Source: Candidatus Woesearchaeota archaeon
Lineage (GTDB): Archaea > Nanobdellota > Nanobdellia > SCGC-AAA011-G17 > GW2011-AR17
Assembly: GCA_018302165.1 (NCBI GenBank)
Contig: JAGWAA010000061.1
Location: 1 to 6,926, forward strand
DNA: 6,926 nucleotides
Reading direction: 5' to 3'
Both the position numbers and the translations under genes were made by a program. Below are positions 1 to 5,740 of this stretch, piece after piece. Every line of letters starts with the position of its first letter. Position 1 is the first letter of the stretch. The notes beneath the pieces were generated by a model. The model saw nothing but the letters and a program-made list of their open reading frames with translations, was not told the origin of the DNA and did not search any database.

Positions 1-2
1 AT

Positions 3-443
3 TTTAGTGAAAAAGATTTACAATCAGCATTAGTAAACAACTTCAAAGACTTCATTTTAGAACTAGGCAAAGACTTCGCTTTCATTGGTCAGGAATACAG
101 AATTCAAATAGGAAATAATGATTATTTTATAGATTTATTATTTTATCACAGAAGTTTACAATGTTTAGTAGCATTCGAATTAAAAATTGAAGATTTCAAA
201 CCAGAATTTCTAGGCAAATTAAATTTTTACTTAGAAGCATTAGATCGAAACATAAAAAAAGAACACGAAAACCCTTCCGTAGGTGTTATTCTCTGTAAAA
301 ATAAAGATAAAGAAGTTGCAGAATATTCACTTAGTAGAAATTTATCACCAGCATTAATCTCAGAATATAAAACTAAATTAATTGATAAAAAAATATTAAA
401 AAGAAAATTCAAAGAATTATATAACTTTTCTAAAAAAAATTAA
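3..443 (+). CDS. YhcG/DUF1016-like PD-(D/E)XK nuclease, C-terminal part (5' end outside window)
   Basis: This reading frame is open from the window edge to a TAA and gives 146 residues with no start codon, so it is the tail of a longer gene. The fragment matches the C-terminal nuclease domain of the YhcG/DUF1016 family. It has an FIDLLFYHR strand with Asp44, a VAFELK strand with Glu59 and Lys61 (the D...ExK core of PD-(D/E)XK enzymes), a GKLNFY helix start at 71-76, and a VGVILCKNKDKEVAEYSL segment near 95. Full-length members are usually about 340-380 residues, so roughly the N-terminal 200 are missing here. The predicted role is DNA cleavage, probably in defence or mobile-element biology; the substrate is unknown. 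It runs towards the minus-strand surface-protein cluster and shares its terminal TTAA with the stop of the next gene, so it is not part of that operon. Family assignment is firm; function is inferred. Confidence 0.88.
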   Translation, partial: FSEKDLQSALVNNFKDFILELGKDFAFIGQEYRIQIGNNDYFIDLLFYHRSLQCLVAFELKIEDFKPEFLGKLNFYLEALDRNIKKEHENPSVGVILCKNKDKEVAEYSLSRNLSPALISEYKTKLIDKKILKRKFKELYNFSKKN

Positions 444-1207
444 ACTTTCTCTTCGCCTTGTATTGCAAATTGGAAAACATAATCTCCTTCTCTCAATTTA
501 ACTTGATACAAAACATCCGGATAAGGTTTATTTTTATAAATTGTATACCTGCTCAACTTAGACAACATATAAATTAATTGTTCAAAGTCACCATATATAG
601 CATGATCATTTACAACATCTTGTGAAACTTCATACAATTCTCCTAAAGGTACATTCAAAGATTCTTCAAACTCATCTTGCGAAGCAACATCATCGCCTTT
701 AACAATCTGTACAGGATAATACAAAACAAAATCAACAGAACTTCTTTGTATATCAACAGTTAAATCCCAATCTTCAGCAATAGTAGCATCACTACTATAA
801 TCATAAACATTAACACAAGTATTCAATGCACTTTCCATTGCTTGCTTCAACTCAGTCTCCATAGATTCTTCAGTCAACATTCTATTAGTACAAGTTTTTG
901 TATCAACTTGATTCCAACACAAATAACTTATTTTTGAATCATCATATAATCTATAAGTTCCTTCATCAGGAGAAAGATATCCACCTTGTAAACCTAAAAT
1001 TGTAACATAATCATTTCCAACTTCTTCTAAACACCCTTTAATATGATTTTCAACATCATTCATTTCTTCATTAGCACTACTACCCCCTAATATTGGTGGA
1101 ATAATTTTTTGCTGTACACCAACGAAATAAAGTACAACCAAAACTACTAGAACAATACCTAATATAATAAATAATGTTGCTTGACCTCTTTGATTCATAT
1201 TTTTCAT
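440..1207 (-). CDS. Membrane-anchored pilin-like protein of unknown function (DPANN type)
   Basis: This encodes 255 residues with one N-terminal hydrophobic helix at about 11-30, directly after a short polar QRG stretch. The start QRGQATLFIILG resembles an archaeal class III (pilin-type) signal sequence, where a peptidase cuts between Gly and Gln. It lacks the Glu usually found near +5, so processing is uncertain and it may simply be an N-terminal anchor. The rest (about 31-255) should be outside the cell. It has four cysteines (59, 97, 106, 131) and a CLEEVGNDYVTILGLQGGY segment at 59-77; I recall this CLE...LGLQGGY pattern in unnamed DPANN proteins. The start at base 1207 is preferred because a GGAG lies 8 bases upstream; Met4 is the alternative. 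It follows the giant surface-protein gene by only 30 bases on the same strand, so the two are probably co-transcribed and may act together at the envelope. No enzymatic motif is visible. Confidence 0.85.
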   Translation of the reverse strand: MKNMNQRGQATLFIILGIVLVVLVVLYFVGVQQKIIPPILGGSSANEEMNDVENHIKGCLEEVGNDYVTILGLQGGYLSPDEGTYRLYDDSKISYLCWNQVDTKTCTNRMLTEESMETELKQAMESALNTCVNVYDYSSDATIAEDWDLTVDIQRSSVDFVLYYPVQIVKGDDVASQDEFEESLNVPLGELYEVSQDVVNDHAIYGDFEQLIYMLSKLSRYTIYKNKPYPDVLYQVKLREGDYVFQFAIQGEEKV

Positions 1208-1215
1208 TATCTAGT

Positions 1216-1219
1216 CTCC
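1216..1219 (-). promoter_or_regulatory. Shine-Dalgarno for the pilin-like gene
   Basis: GGAG on the minus strand sits 8 bases before the ATG at 1207, in the 30-base gap after the upstream stop codon. It supports translation of this gene as an internal cistron of a longer mRNA, in contrast to the first gene of the cluster, which has no such site. It also favours the first Met over Met4. Confidence 0.6.
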
Positions 1220-1237
1220 AAATTTATAAATCTTTTG

Positions 1238-3763
1238 TTAAACATTAATTATCCACTCACCAGTATTTCCAAAGATATCTTGACACTTCAAATAATATTC
1301 ATCAACATCTGTTAACGTAAAACTATTTCCAGATACATCAGTTCCAGAACCAAAATTAAAATCCTCAAAATAATATTCACAAGTTGCATCTTCATCTAAA
1401 GTAAAATAAATTGTACTTTCAGAACTGTATATATTAACCAATTCAGGTTCATCAATATCAACATCAATAGTAAAACTAATTACAGACTCATTTTTATTTC
1501 CTGCAACATCAACGCAACTAATATCATAATTATAAACTCCAGCAATCAATCCTTGCAAACTTTGTATATGTGTAGAAGTATTAGTATCAAAGAACTCAAT
1601 TCCATTATAATAACATACAGCTTTCCCACTCTCTGCACCTTCAGAAGTTTTCACTTGCATATCAACATTTTCTAAATAAATCGTCTCACCATTAGGTGAA
1701 ACATAATCAATAAGTAAAGGTACAGTACTCTGTAATGAGAAATAATAATTCTCAGTATTCGCATTTCCAGCACCATCTTCACATGCGATATAATAACTAT
1801 TAGTCCCCTCAATAACGCTCAATGTTGTACTACATTCATTTTCAAAATAAGGTGATGCACTTGGAGGTATTCCAGAGCACAAGAAAAAGTTTTCCATAAT
1901 ACTGTACTCTACATCATTACTAGACCATTTACAATATTGCACAGGCTCATTTACAAAAACACTTAATGCAGTTTCAGTAGCACCAGCAGAAATATACCCT
2001 CCATTCTTGATACTTGTAGCTTCAATACTTGGCGGAGTTAAATCAACACCAGCATCAGTTTCAACTTGCACAACGAATGGTGCTTCATGAGCTCTTGTAT
2101 TAATATCAGTACATCTGATGTAAAAACTATATTTTGTTTCTGGCATCAATATCCAAGACTGATTATGTGTATAATCAAAATAAGAATCAGGAAAAAACAT
2201 TTCCATTGAATCATAATCCTCAGAAGTAAAACTATTCTCCTGTGTAGCTTCTTCAATCTTACACTGCGAAGCTTCATCAGTATCAATTCCAAATTCAAAG
2301 AAAGTATATGGTTGCACTTTTTCATTAACAATCAAATAATTATCTGGATTAAAATCAAAATCATAATCAGCATAATCACCAAACAAATAAGCATTTTCAA
2401 TAATAGGATGATTTACATCCTTAATTTCAGAAGCAATACATTTTGGCCTATCAGTACCCTGATTTTCAGATATATATTCACAAGCCATACCTAAAGATTT
2501 ACATTTATATTCAGTACATTCATATCCTCTTAAAATATTCCCCCCAATATCTAATGCTAAACCCCCCTCAGAAACAGGGATATCACATAAAGTACAATCA
2601 TCTCCACCTTGTGGAGGAGTCCAAGGACCACATTGACTAGTAATAATAATTTCTTTGGTTTCACCACCACCTTGTAAAACAGCAGCTACAGCTAAAATAA
2701 CAGCAGCAACTAACAAACCCCAAGGTCCGAATGCTGCTCCACCTTGAATAATAGAAGGAGCAATATACAAAACTGCAGACAATCCTGCACCAATATAATT
2801 AGTCATTGCAGATTGTTTTGATTTTTCCAATTCCATCAATGGATCATCTTCAGACAAAATATTAGAATACTGAATGATAAGAGTAATAGCAGCCCCAATC
2901 ACAGGAATAAAATCCAAAAATGAAACCCCCACTTCAGCTAAACCATTACCAAACATCAATGCTAATTTAGAACTCCCTTCTTCTGCAAGATACCACCCAG
3001 CAGCTTCCCATCCAATAACATAACCCAAAGCAGAACCAAAATTAATAATATAAGAAGCAACTGGAACACCTAAAGACGGATCAACCTGAGAATCAATATT
3101 TTCTCCAATAGTTTCAGAAACACCAAGCAATCCAGAATAAACTCCATAATTATATTTCCAACTATAATCTAAATTAGAATAAATTCCATTAGTTCCAGAA
3201 TAAACTTCTTCCACACTATCAATAAATTCACAACCACCAACACCATCAGCATCTTCACTATTTTTTATTTGACAATTCATTTCAGAAGTTTTACAATAAA
3301 TTTCACCAGTTTCAGAATCAGGATCAACATTAGAAGATTCAATACAAGTATCATAACCAATAACAGTTTTATGCCTTGTATATGCCTCATCAGTAACATT
3401 TGGAGCAAGATCTCCACCAATCCAATCCTGAGATTTAATCATACTAAAAGAACTATCAGTAAATTCTTCAACGAGATTTGCATTTGCACCACAATCACCC
3501 ATACTAGCACAATATGAAGAAGCATCCAAAACCCAATTTGGAGACAAACAATTCAAATTTCTTGCAGCTTCCCATGTAGCATCTGTGTAAGAAGAAACTG
3601 CATATAAAACAGGACATTCAAAATTAGCTGCTGCACAAGTATCAACCAAAGAAGAATCATCCCAATTATTCCCAACTGAAACAGTTGGAACCAGAAACAC
3701 CATCATAATCTCCATAAGGATATTGTATACAAATTTCTTGTCTGTAATCCTCACAAGGCTCAA
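1238..3763 (-). CDS. Giant cysteine-rich surface protein, 3' part (out of frame with its 5' part)
   Basis: This open frame of 841 codons begins at a TTG with no ribosome site inside the preceding frame, and its first ~30 residues merely read the other frame's codons out of register. The true protein almost certainly enters this frame near base 3670. Regions in order (numbered from the TTG): a cysteine-containing segment with WVLDASSYCASMGDCGANAN (77-96); a hydrophobic block at about 232-364 with three or four probable membrane or membrane-inserting helices; a compact seven-cysteine knob (378-442) starting CGPWTPPQGGDDCTLC; then four beta-sandwich modules of about 70-100 residues (about 478-841), each with a Cys pair, most ending Y-x-I/L-x-C-x-D-x-x-GN. 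Such modules are typical of adhesion or envelope proteins; no catalytic site is seen. The C-terminal half is paralogous to the gene at 5730-6926. The pilin-like gene follows after 30 bases, suggesting an operon. Binding partner and exact function are unknown. Confidence 0.85.
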   Translation of the reverse strand: MSLVRITDKKFVYNILMEIMMVFLVPTVSVGNNWDDSSLVDTCAAANFECPVLYAVSSYTDATWEAARNLNCLSPNWVLDASSYCASMGDCGANANLVEEFTDSSFSMIKSQDWIGGDLAPNVTDEAYTRHKTVIGYDTCIESSNVDPDSETGEIYCKTSEMNCQIKNSEDADGVGGCEFIDSVEEVYSGTNGIYSNLDYSWKYNYGVYSGLLGVSETIGENIDSQVDPSLGVPVASYIINFGSALGYVIGWEAAGWYLAEEGSSKLALMFGNGLAEVGVSFLDFIPVIGAAITLIIQYSNILSEDDPLMELEKSKQSAMTNYIGAGLSAVLYIAPSIIQGGAAFGPWGLLVAAVILAVAAVLQGGGETKEIIITSQCGPWTPPQGGDDCTLCDIPVSEGGLALDIGGNILRGYECTEYKCKSLGMACEYISENQGTDRPKCIASEIKDVNHPIIENAYLFGDYADYDFDFNPDNYLIVNEKVQPYTFFEFGIDTDEASQCKIEEATQENSFTSEDYDSMEMFFPDSYFDYTHNQSWILMPETKYSFYIRCTDINTRAHEAPFVVQVETDAGVDLTPPSIEATSIKNGGYISAGATETALSVFVNEPVQYCKWSSNDVEYSIMENFFLCSGIPPSASPYFENECSTTLSVIEGTNSYYIACEDGAGNANTENYYFSLQSTVPLLIDYVSPNGETIYLENVDMQVKTSEGAESGKAVCYYNGIEFFDTNTSTHIQSLQGLIAGVYNYDISCVDVAGNKNESVISFTIDVDIDEPELVNIYSSESTIYFTLDEDATCEYYFEDFNFGSGTDVSGNSFTLTDVDEYYLKCQDIFGNTGEWIINV
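3660..3675 (-). repeat. Short direct repeat at the frame break (TTGGGA x2, 10-base period)
   Basis: On the minus strand TTGGGA occurs twice, 10 bases apart, as TTGGGAATAA followed by TTGGGATGAT (7 of 10 positions identical). The TAA that ends the 5' frame lies between the copies at 3666-3668. Because 10 is one more than a multiple of three, loss of one unit, or of any single base here, would join the two frames of the giant surface-protein gene. Whether this is a genuine small duplication, a slippage site, or a sequencing or assembly error cannot be told from the window. Confidence 0.6.
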
Positions 3764-4736
3764 TTATTTCTTCACCAAAATAACAAATAGATCTATAATG
3801 CTGTGACCCAGGCCTATCTTTAAAATCACCAGCAGGACTTTCATACAAACACCAAGACTCACCATTCTCTCTTGAATCACCAATTTTAGAATCATGTGGA
3901 TTTCTATTTACAGCATAATCATTAATATAATACATCCCATCAAAAGTATCACTACATCCAGTATATTGACACCCAACATTTCCTTCACTATCAGTTCCGC
4001 ACCAAGTACCTTTAGCATAATCACAATTATCCGCCAGAGTATCTTGATTACCACAAGAATCAAAATAATAAGCATCTTCATTTATACATCTAATATCATC
4101 ACCATTATTTACACACCCACAGATACCAACATCAGAACAATAAGTTTCATCATAAAATCCAACACCATTAGTTAAATCAACACCATCATATTCACATAAA
4201 CCTTTTGCACCATAAGTACAAGAATCTTCAGAAACACAACATCCTTTTGTTGAAGCTTCACAAATATTCACACACTCATTTTCAGAATCAACATCCCTCC
4301 AATCTAATTCTAAATCTTCAAATCCAGAAACAGTATTTTTACAATAAGCTTCAGTTGACAAAAAACATTGCGCTTCACCAATCACACAACATTCTTCTTG
4401 ACAAGCATCAATTTCACAAGCAGCACCATCATACCAAGAATAACCATCTAAACTTTCACATGTTGAACGCCCAACACTTTTAGAACATCTACCTTCTTCA
4501 GAAACACAACAACCAGGTTCACAAAAAGAAGTTTGCTCACACGAAGTTGCAGCAGTCAAATAATCATTATCACAACTACTCGCAGTAGTATAAACACAAT
4601 TATCCCCACCAGTAGTTTGCTCACAACACAAATTATTTTCTTCTGCACTAACAACTTTAAAATTAGAAATTGTAAAAATAGAAACAATAATCACAACTAT
4701 CATAAACAAAGCCTTAGCTACCAACCTCTTTTCCAT
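3666..4736 (-). CDS. Giant cysteine-rich surface protein, 5' part with signal peptide (frame ends early)
   Basis: This gives 356 residues. An N-terminal signal peptide or anchor (Lys/Arg at 3-8, hydrophobic core about 9-22, possible cleavage after VVSA near 31) sends it out of the cell. Residues 37-207 hold four cysteine repeats, each opening with a CC pair (37-38, 76-77, 116-117, 166-167) and spaced by about 40-50 residues. A further cysteine-rich stretch follows with GTWCGTDSEGNVGC (243-256), NGESWCLYE (291-299) and EPCEDYRQEICIQ (326-338), which I recall as hallmarks of a large unnamed DPANN surface-protein family. The frame stops abruptly just after NCFSWE. Full-length relatives continue into sequence like that of the neighbouring frame (1238-3763), so this is the first third of one ~1,165-residue protein. 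ATG at 4736 is a good start: a TATA-like box lies about 27 bases upstream and there is no Shine-Dalgarno, as in leaderless archaeal mRNAs. The many cysteines imply disulfide stabilisation outside the cell. Confidence 0.85.
   Translation of the reverse strand: MEKRLVAKALFMIVVIIVSIFTISNFKVVSAEENNLCCEQTTGGDNCVYTTASSCDNDYLTAATSCEQTSFCEPGCCVSEEGRCSKSVGRSTCESLDGYSWYDGAACEIDACQEECCVIGEAQCFLSTEAYCKNTVSGFEDLELDWRDVDSENECVNICEASTKGCCVSEDSCTYGAKGLCEYDGVDLTNGVGFYDETYCSDVGICGCVNNGDDIRCINEDAYYFDSCGNQDTLADNCDYAKGTWCGTDSEGNVGCQYTGCSDTFDGMYYINDYAVNRNPHDSKIGDSRENGESWCLYESPAGDFKDRPGSQHYRSICYFGEEIIEPCEDYRQEICIQYPYGDYDGVSGSNCFSWE
4116..4628 (-). repeat. Four tandem CC-type cysteine repeats (protein level)
   Basis: Residues 37-207 of the 5' part of the giant protein contain four degenerate units starting with a double cysteine: CCEQTTGGDNC, CCVSEEGRC, CCVIGEAQC and CCVSEDSC. 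After each, one Cys follows 5-8 residues later, another at about 6-8 residues after that, and a further Cys or Cys pair closes the unit. The spacing suggests small independently folded disulfide knots, not metal sites, since Cys are plentiful and the protein is exported; this is inference. Confidence 0.7.
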
Positions 4737-4758
4737 TAAGTCAAATAATAAGATTATA

Positions 4759-4775
4759 ATTTAAATAGCTTTCCA
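4759..4775 (-). promoter_or_regulatory. BRE/TATA-like promoter of the giant surface-protein operon
   Basis: On the minus strand a purine-rich GGAAAGC, BRE-like, is followed by TATTTAAAT. The TATA centre near 4763 lies about 27 bases before the ATG at 4736, which places the expected transcription start at or next to the start codon. With no Shine-Dalgarno present, this fits a leaderless mRNA. The call is by pattern only. Confidence 0.6.
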
Positions 4776-4785
4776 ATAGATAACA

Positions 4786-4800
4786 GAAAAATATTTAAAC
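4786..4800 (+). promoter_or_regulatory. TATA-like promoter of the MNT-HEPN operon
   Basis: A purine-rich GAAAA precedes ATATTTAAA on the plus strand, centred near 4796 and about 27 bases before the ATG at 4823. No Shine-Dalgarno is seen ahead of that ATG, so a leaderless transcript is likely. This promoter and the one for the surface-protein operon point away from each other with about 30 bases between their TATA boxes, so a protein bound here, for example the winged-helix MNT protein itself, could affect both. That regulatory link is inference. Confidence 0.55.
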
Positions 4801-4822
4801 ACAAGTTAATTAAATTTAACAG

Positions 4823-5335
4823 ATGGAAAAAATATTTAACAGCCTAGAACCTTTTTTTAATGATTGTTATAGAAGAATAAATGTCAGAGAATATGCAAGA
4901 ATTATGAATATAAGCCCCCCAACAGCTTCAAGTTTATTAAACTCATATAACAAACAAAACATATTAAAAATCGAAAAAGACAAAGGTTATCATTTATACT
5001 CGGCAAATCAAAACAGCTGGATATTCATCGATTTATCAAGAATGTATTGGAAAAAAATTCTAGAAAAAATAAAATTTCTAGAACAATTAGAAAAAGATTT
5101 CAAACTTTCAACAATCATACTCTTCGGTTCTACTTCAAAAGGAGAAATAACAAATAAATCTGATTTAGACATTGCAATATTCACTCCAAGCAATCCTAAG
5201 ATAGATTATTCAATATTTGAAAACAAACTAAAACGTAAAATTCAAATTTTTAGATTTAATTCAATTGATGAAATAAAAAATAAAGATTTACAAAAAAACA
5301 TTTTATCAAGTTATATAATAAAAGGTGGTTTTTAA
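4823..5335 (+). CDS. Winged-helix / minimal nucleotidyltransferase (MNT) fusion protein, likely partner of HEPN
   Basis: The protein has 170 residues in two parts. Residues about 18-62 form a winged helix-turn-helix: INVREYARIMNISPPTASSL reads as two helices with the recognition helix around 31-41, followed by a short wing (LKIEKDKGYHLYSA). Residues about 95-165 form a minimal nucleotidyltransferase core with a perfect GS-x10-DxD motif (Gly102-Ser103, Asp114, Asp116) in FGSTSKGEITNKSDLDIAIF. MNT proteins of this class transfer nucleotides, and in HEPN/MNT toxin-antitoxin systems the MNT partner AMPylates and silences the HEPN RNase. The third acidic residue expected on a later strand is not evident: KIQIFRF (139-145) has Gln where many have Asp, so activity may be weak or absent. 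The next gene's ATG starts immediately after this stop codon. The DNA-binding domain suggests autoregulation of the pair; this is inferred. Domain calls are confident, partner role fairly so. Confidence 0.88.
   Translation: MEKIFNSLEPFFNDCYRRINVREYARIMNISPPTASSLLNSYNKQNILKIEKDKGYHLYSANQNSWIFIDLSRMYWKKILEKIKFLEQLEKDFKLSTIILFGSTSKGEITNKSDLDIAIFTPSNPKIDYSIFENKLKRKIQIFRFNSIDEIKNKDLQKNILSSYIIKGGF
5323..5328 (+). promoter_or_regulatory. Shine-Dalgarno for the HEPN gene, inside the MNT coding end
   Basis: AGGTGG lies within the last codons of the MNT gene, 7 bases before the ATG at 5336, and matches the archaeal anti-Shine-Dalgarno reasonably well. It indicates that the HEPN gene is translated from the same mRNA as an internal cistron, probably coupled to MNT translation since stop and start codons abut. 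Confidence 0.6.
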
Positions 5336-5740
5336 ATGGATTGGACAGAATGTAAAAAGAAAGGTTTTGTAAAGAACATAAAACTAGATTTAAACCTAAT
5401 ATCAGCTTTAGAAAAACAAAGTAAAAATAAGCTCATTTCTTCAAAAATGATTGAACTCAACGAAACAACAACAAGTTCAAAAGTTAGTTTAGCATATGAT
5501 TCATTAAGAAAATTATTAGAAGCATTAGCAATTAAAAAAGGATTTAAAATATATAATCATGAATGCTATTGCTCATTTCTAAAAGAAATAATCAAAGATT
5601 CATTATTGGGTTCACATTTTGATGATCTCAGAATAATTCGAAATAAAATAAACTATTATGGAGAAGATCTATCAATAGAGGAAGCCAAACAAATCCTAAA
5701 AGAAATAGAAGAAATTTTAAATAAAGTTTCTAAGCTATAA
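5336..5740 (+). CDS. HEPN domain protein, putative toxin-like partner of the MNT protein
   Basis: The product is 134 residues, almost entirely helical by composition, ending in a long charged helix (about 113-133). Residues about 50-125 resemble a HEPN domain: SLAYDSLRKLLEALAIKKGF is a typical early helix pair, and DDLRIIRNKINYYGEDL (96-112) carries the conserved Arg102-Asn103. Active HEPN RNases have R-x4-6-H; here Arg102-x4 is followed by Tyr107-Tyr108-Gly109 with no His. I recall RNxINYYG from archaeal HEPN proteins, so this may be a subfamily trait, not a mutation. RNase activity therefore cannot be assumed; the protein could act as a binding or scaffold subunit. Its start codon directly follows the MNT stop, giving the MNT-first order of many such pairs. 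Its 3' end overlaps the convergent surface-protein gene by 11 bases. Confidence 0.8.
   Translation: MDWTECKKKGFVKNIKLDLNLISALEKQSKNKLISSKMIELNETTTSSKVSLAYDSLRKLLEALAIKKGFKIYNHECYCSFLKEIIKDSLLGSHFDDLRIIRNKINYYGEDLSIEEAKQILKEIEEILNKVSKL

Noticed and set aside
227..412. Minus-strand 61-codon open frame opposite the nuclease fragment
   Set aside because: The plus-strand frame has clear PD-(D/E)XK motifs across the same bases; the opposite frame has no known motif.
1221..1230. TTTATAAATT as a TATA box for the pilin-like gene
   Set aside because: A start about 25 bases downstream would fall inside the coding region past the ATG and would remove the Shine-Dalgarno; the sequence is ordinary for such AT-rich DNA.
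2312..3517. Plus-strand open frames of 60-82 codons opposite the 3' part of the giant gene
   Set aside because: Low-complexity antisense frames with no ribosome sites, lying wholly within a confidently coding region.
3662..3674. Programmed +1 frameshift at GAA-TAA before the stop
   Set aside because: The Glu tRNA would not re-pair well with AAT after a +1 slip, and no stimulatory Shine-Dalgarno or stem is visible upstream. A mutation, repeat slippage or read error is simpler.
3710..3763. TTG (3763) or ATG (3712) as a genuine start for the 3' part of the giant protein, with a weak signal-like hydrophobic stretch
   Set aside because: The region is coding in the other frame with family-typical residues, there is no Shine-Dalgarno or TATA box at the right distance, and the hydrophobic stretch is a by-product of reading that sequence out of frame.
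3894..4739. Three plus-strand open frames of 68-93 codons opposite the cysteine-rich gene
   Set aside because: They are antisense shadows: compositions dominated by Ile, Thr, His, Asn and Ser from the reverse complement of Cys/Glu/Asp-rich codons, with no ribosome sites or recognisable motifs.
5008..5193. Minus-strand 61-codon open frame opposite the MNT gene
   Set aside because: It lies over the GS-x10-DxD coding sequence and has no features of its own.
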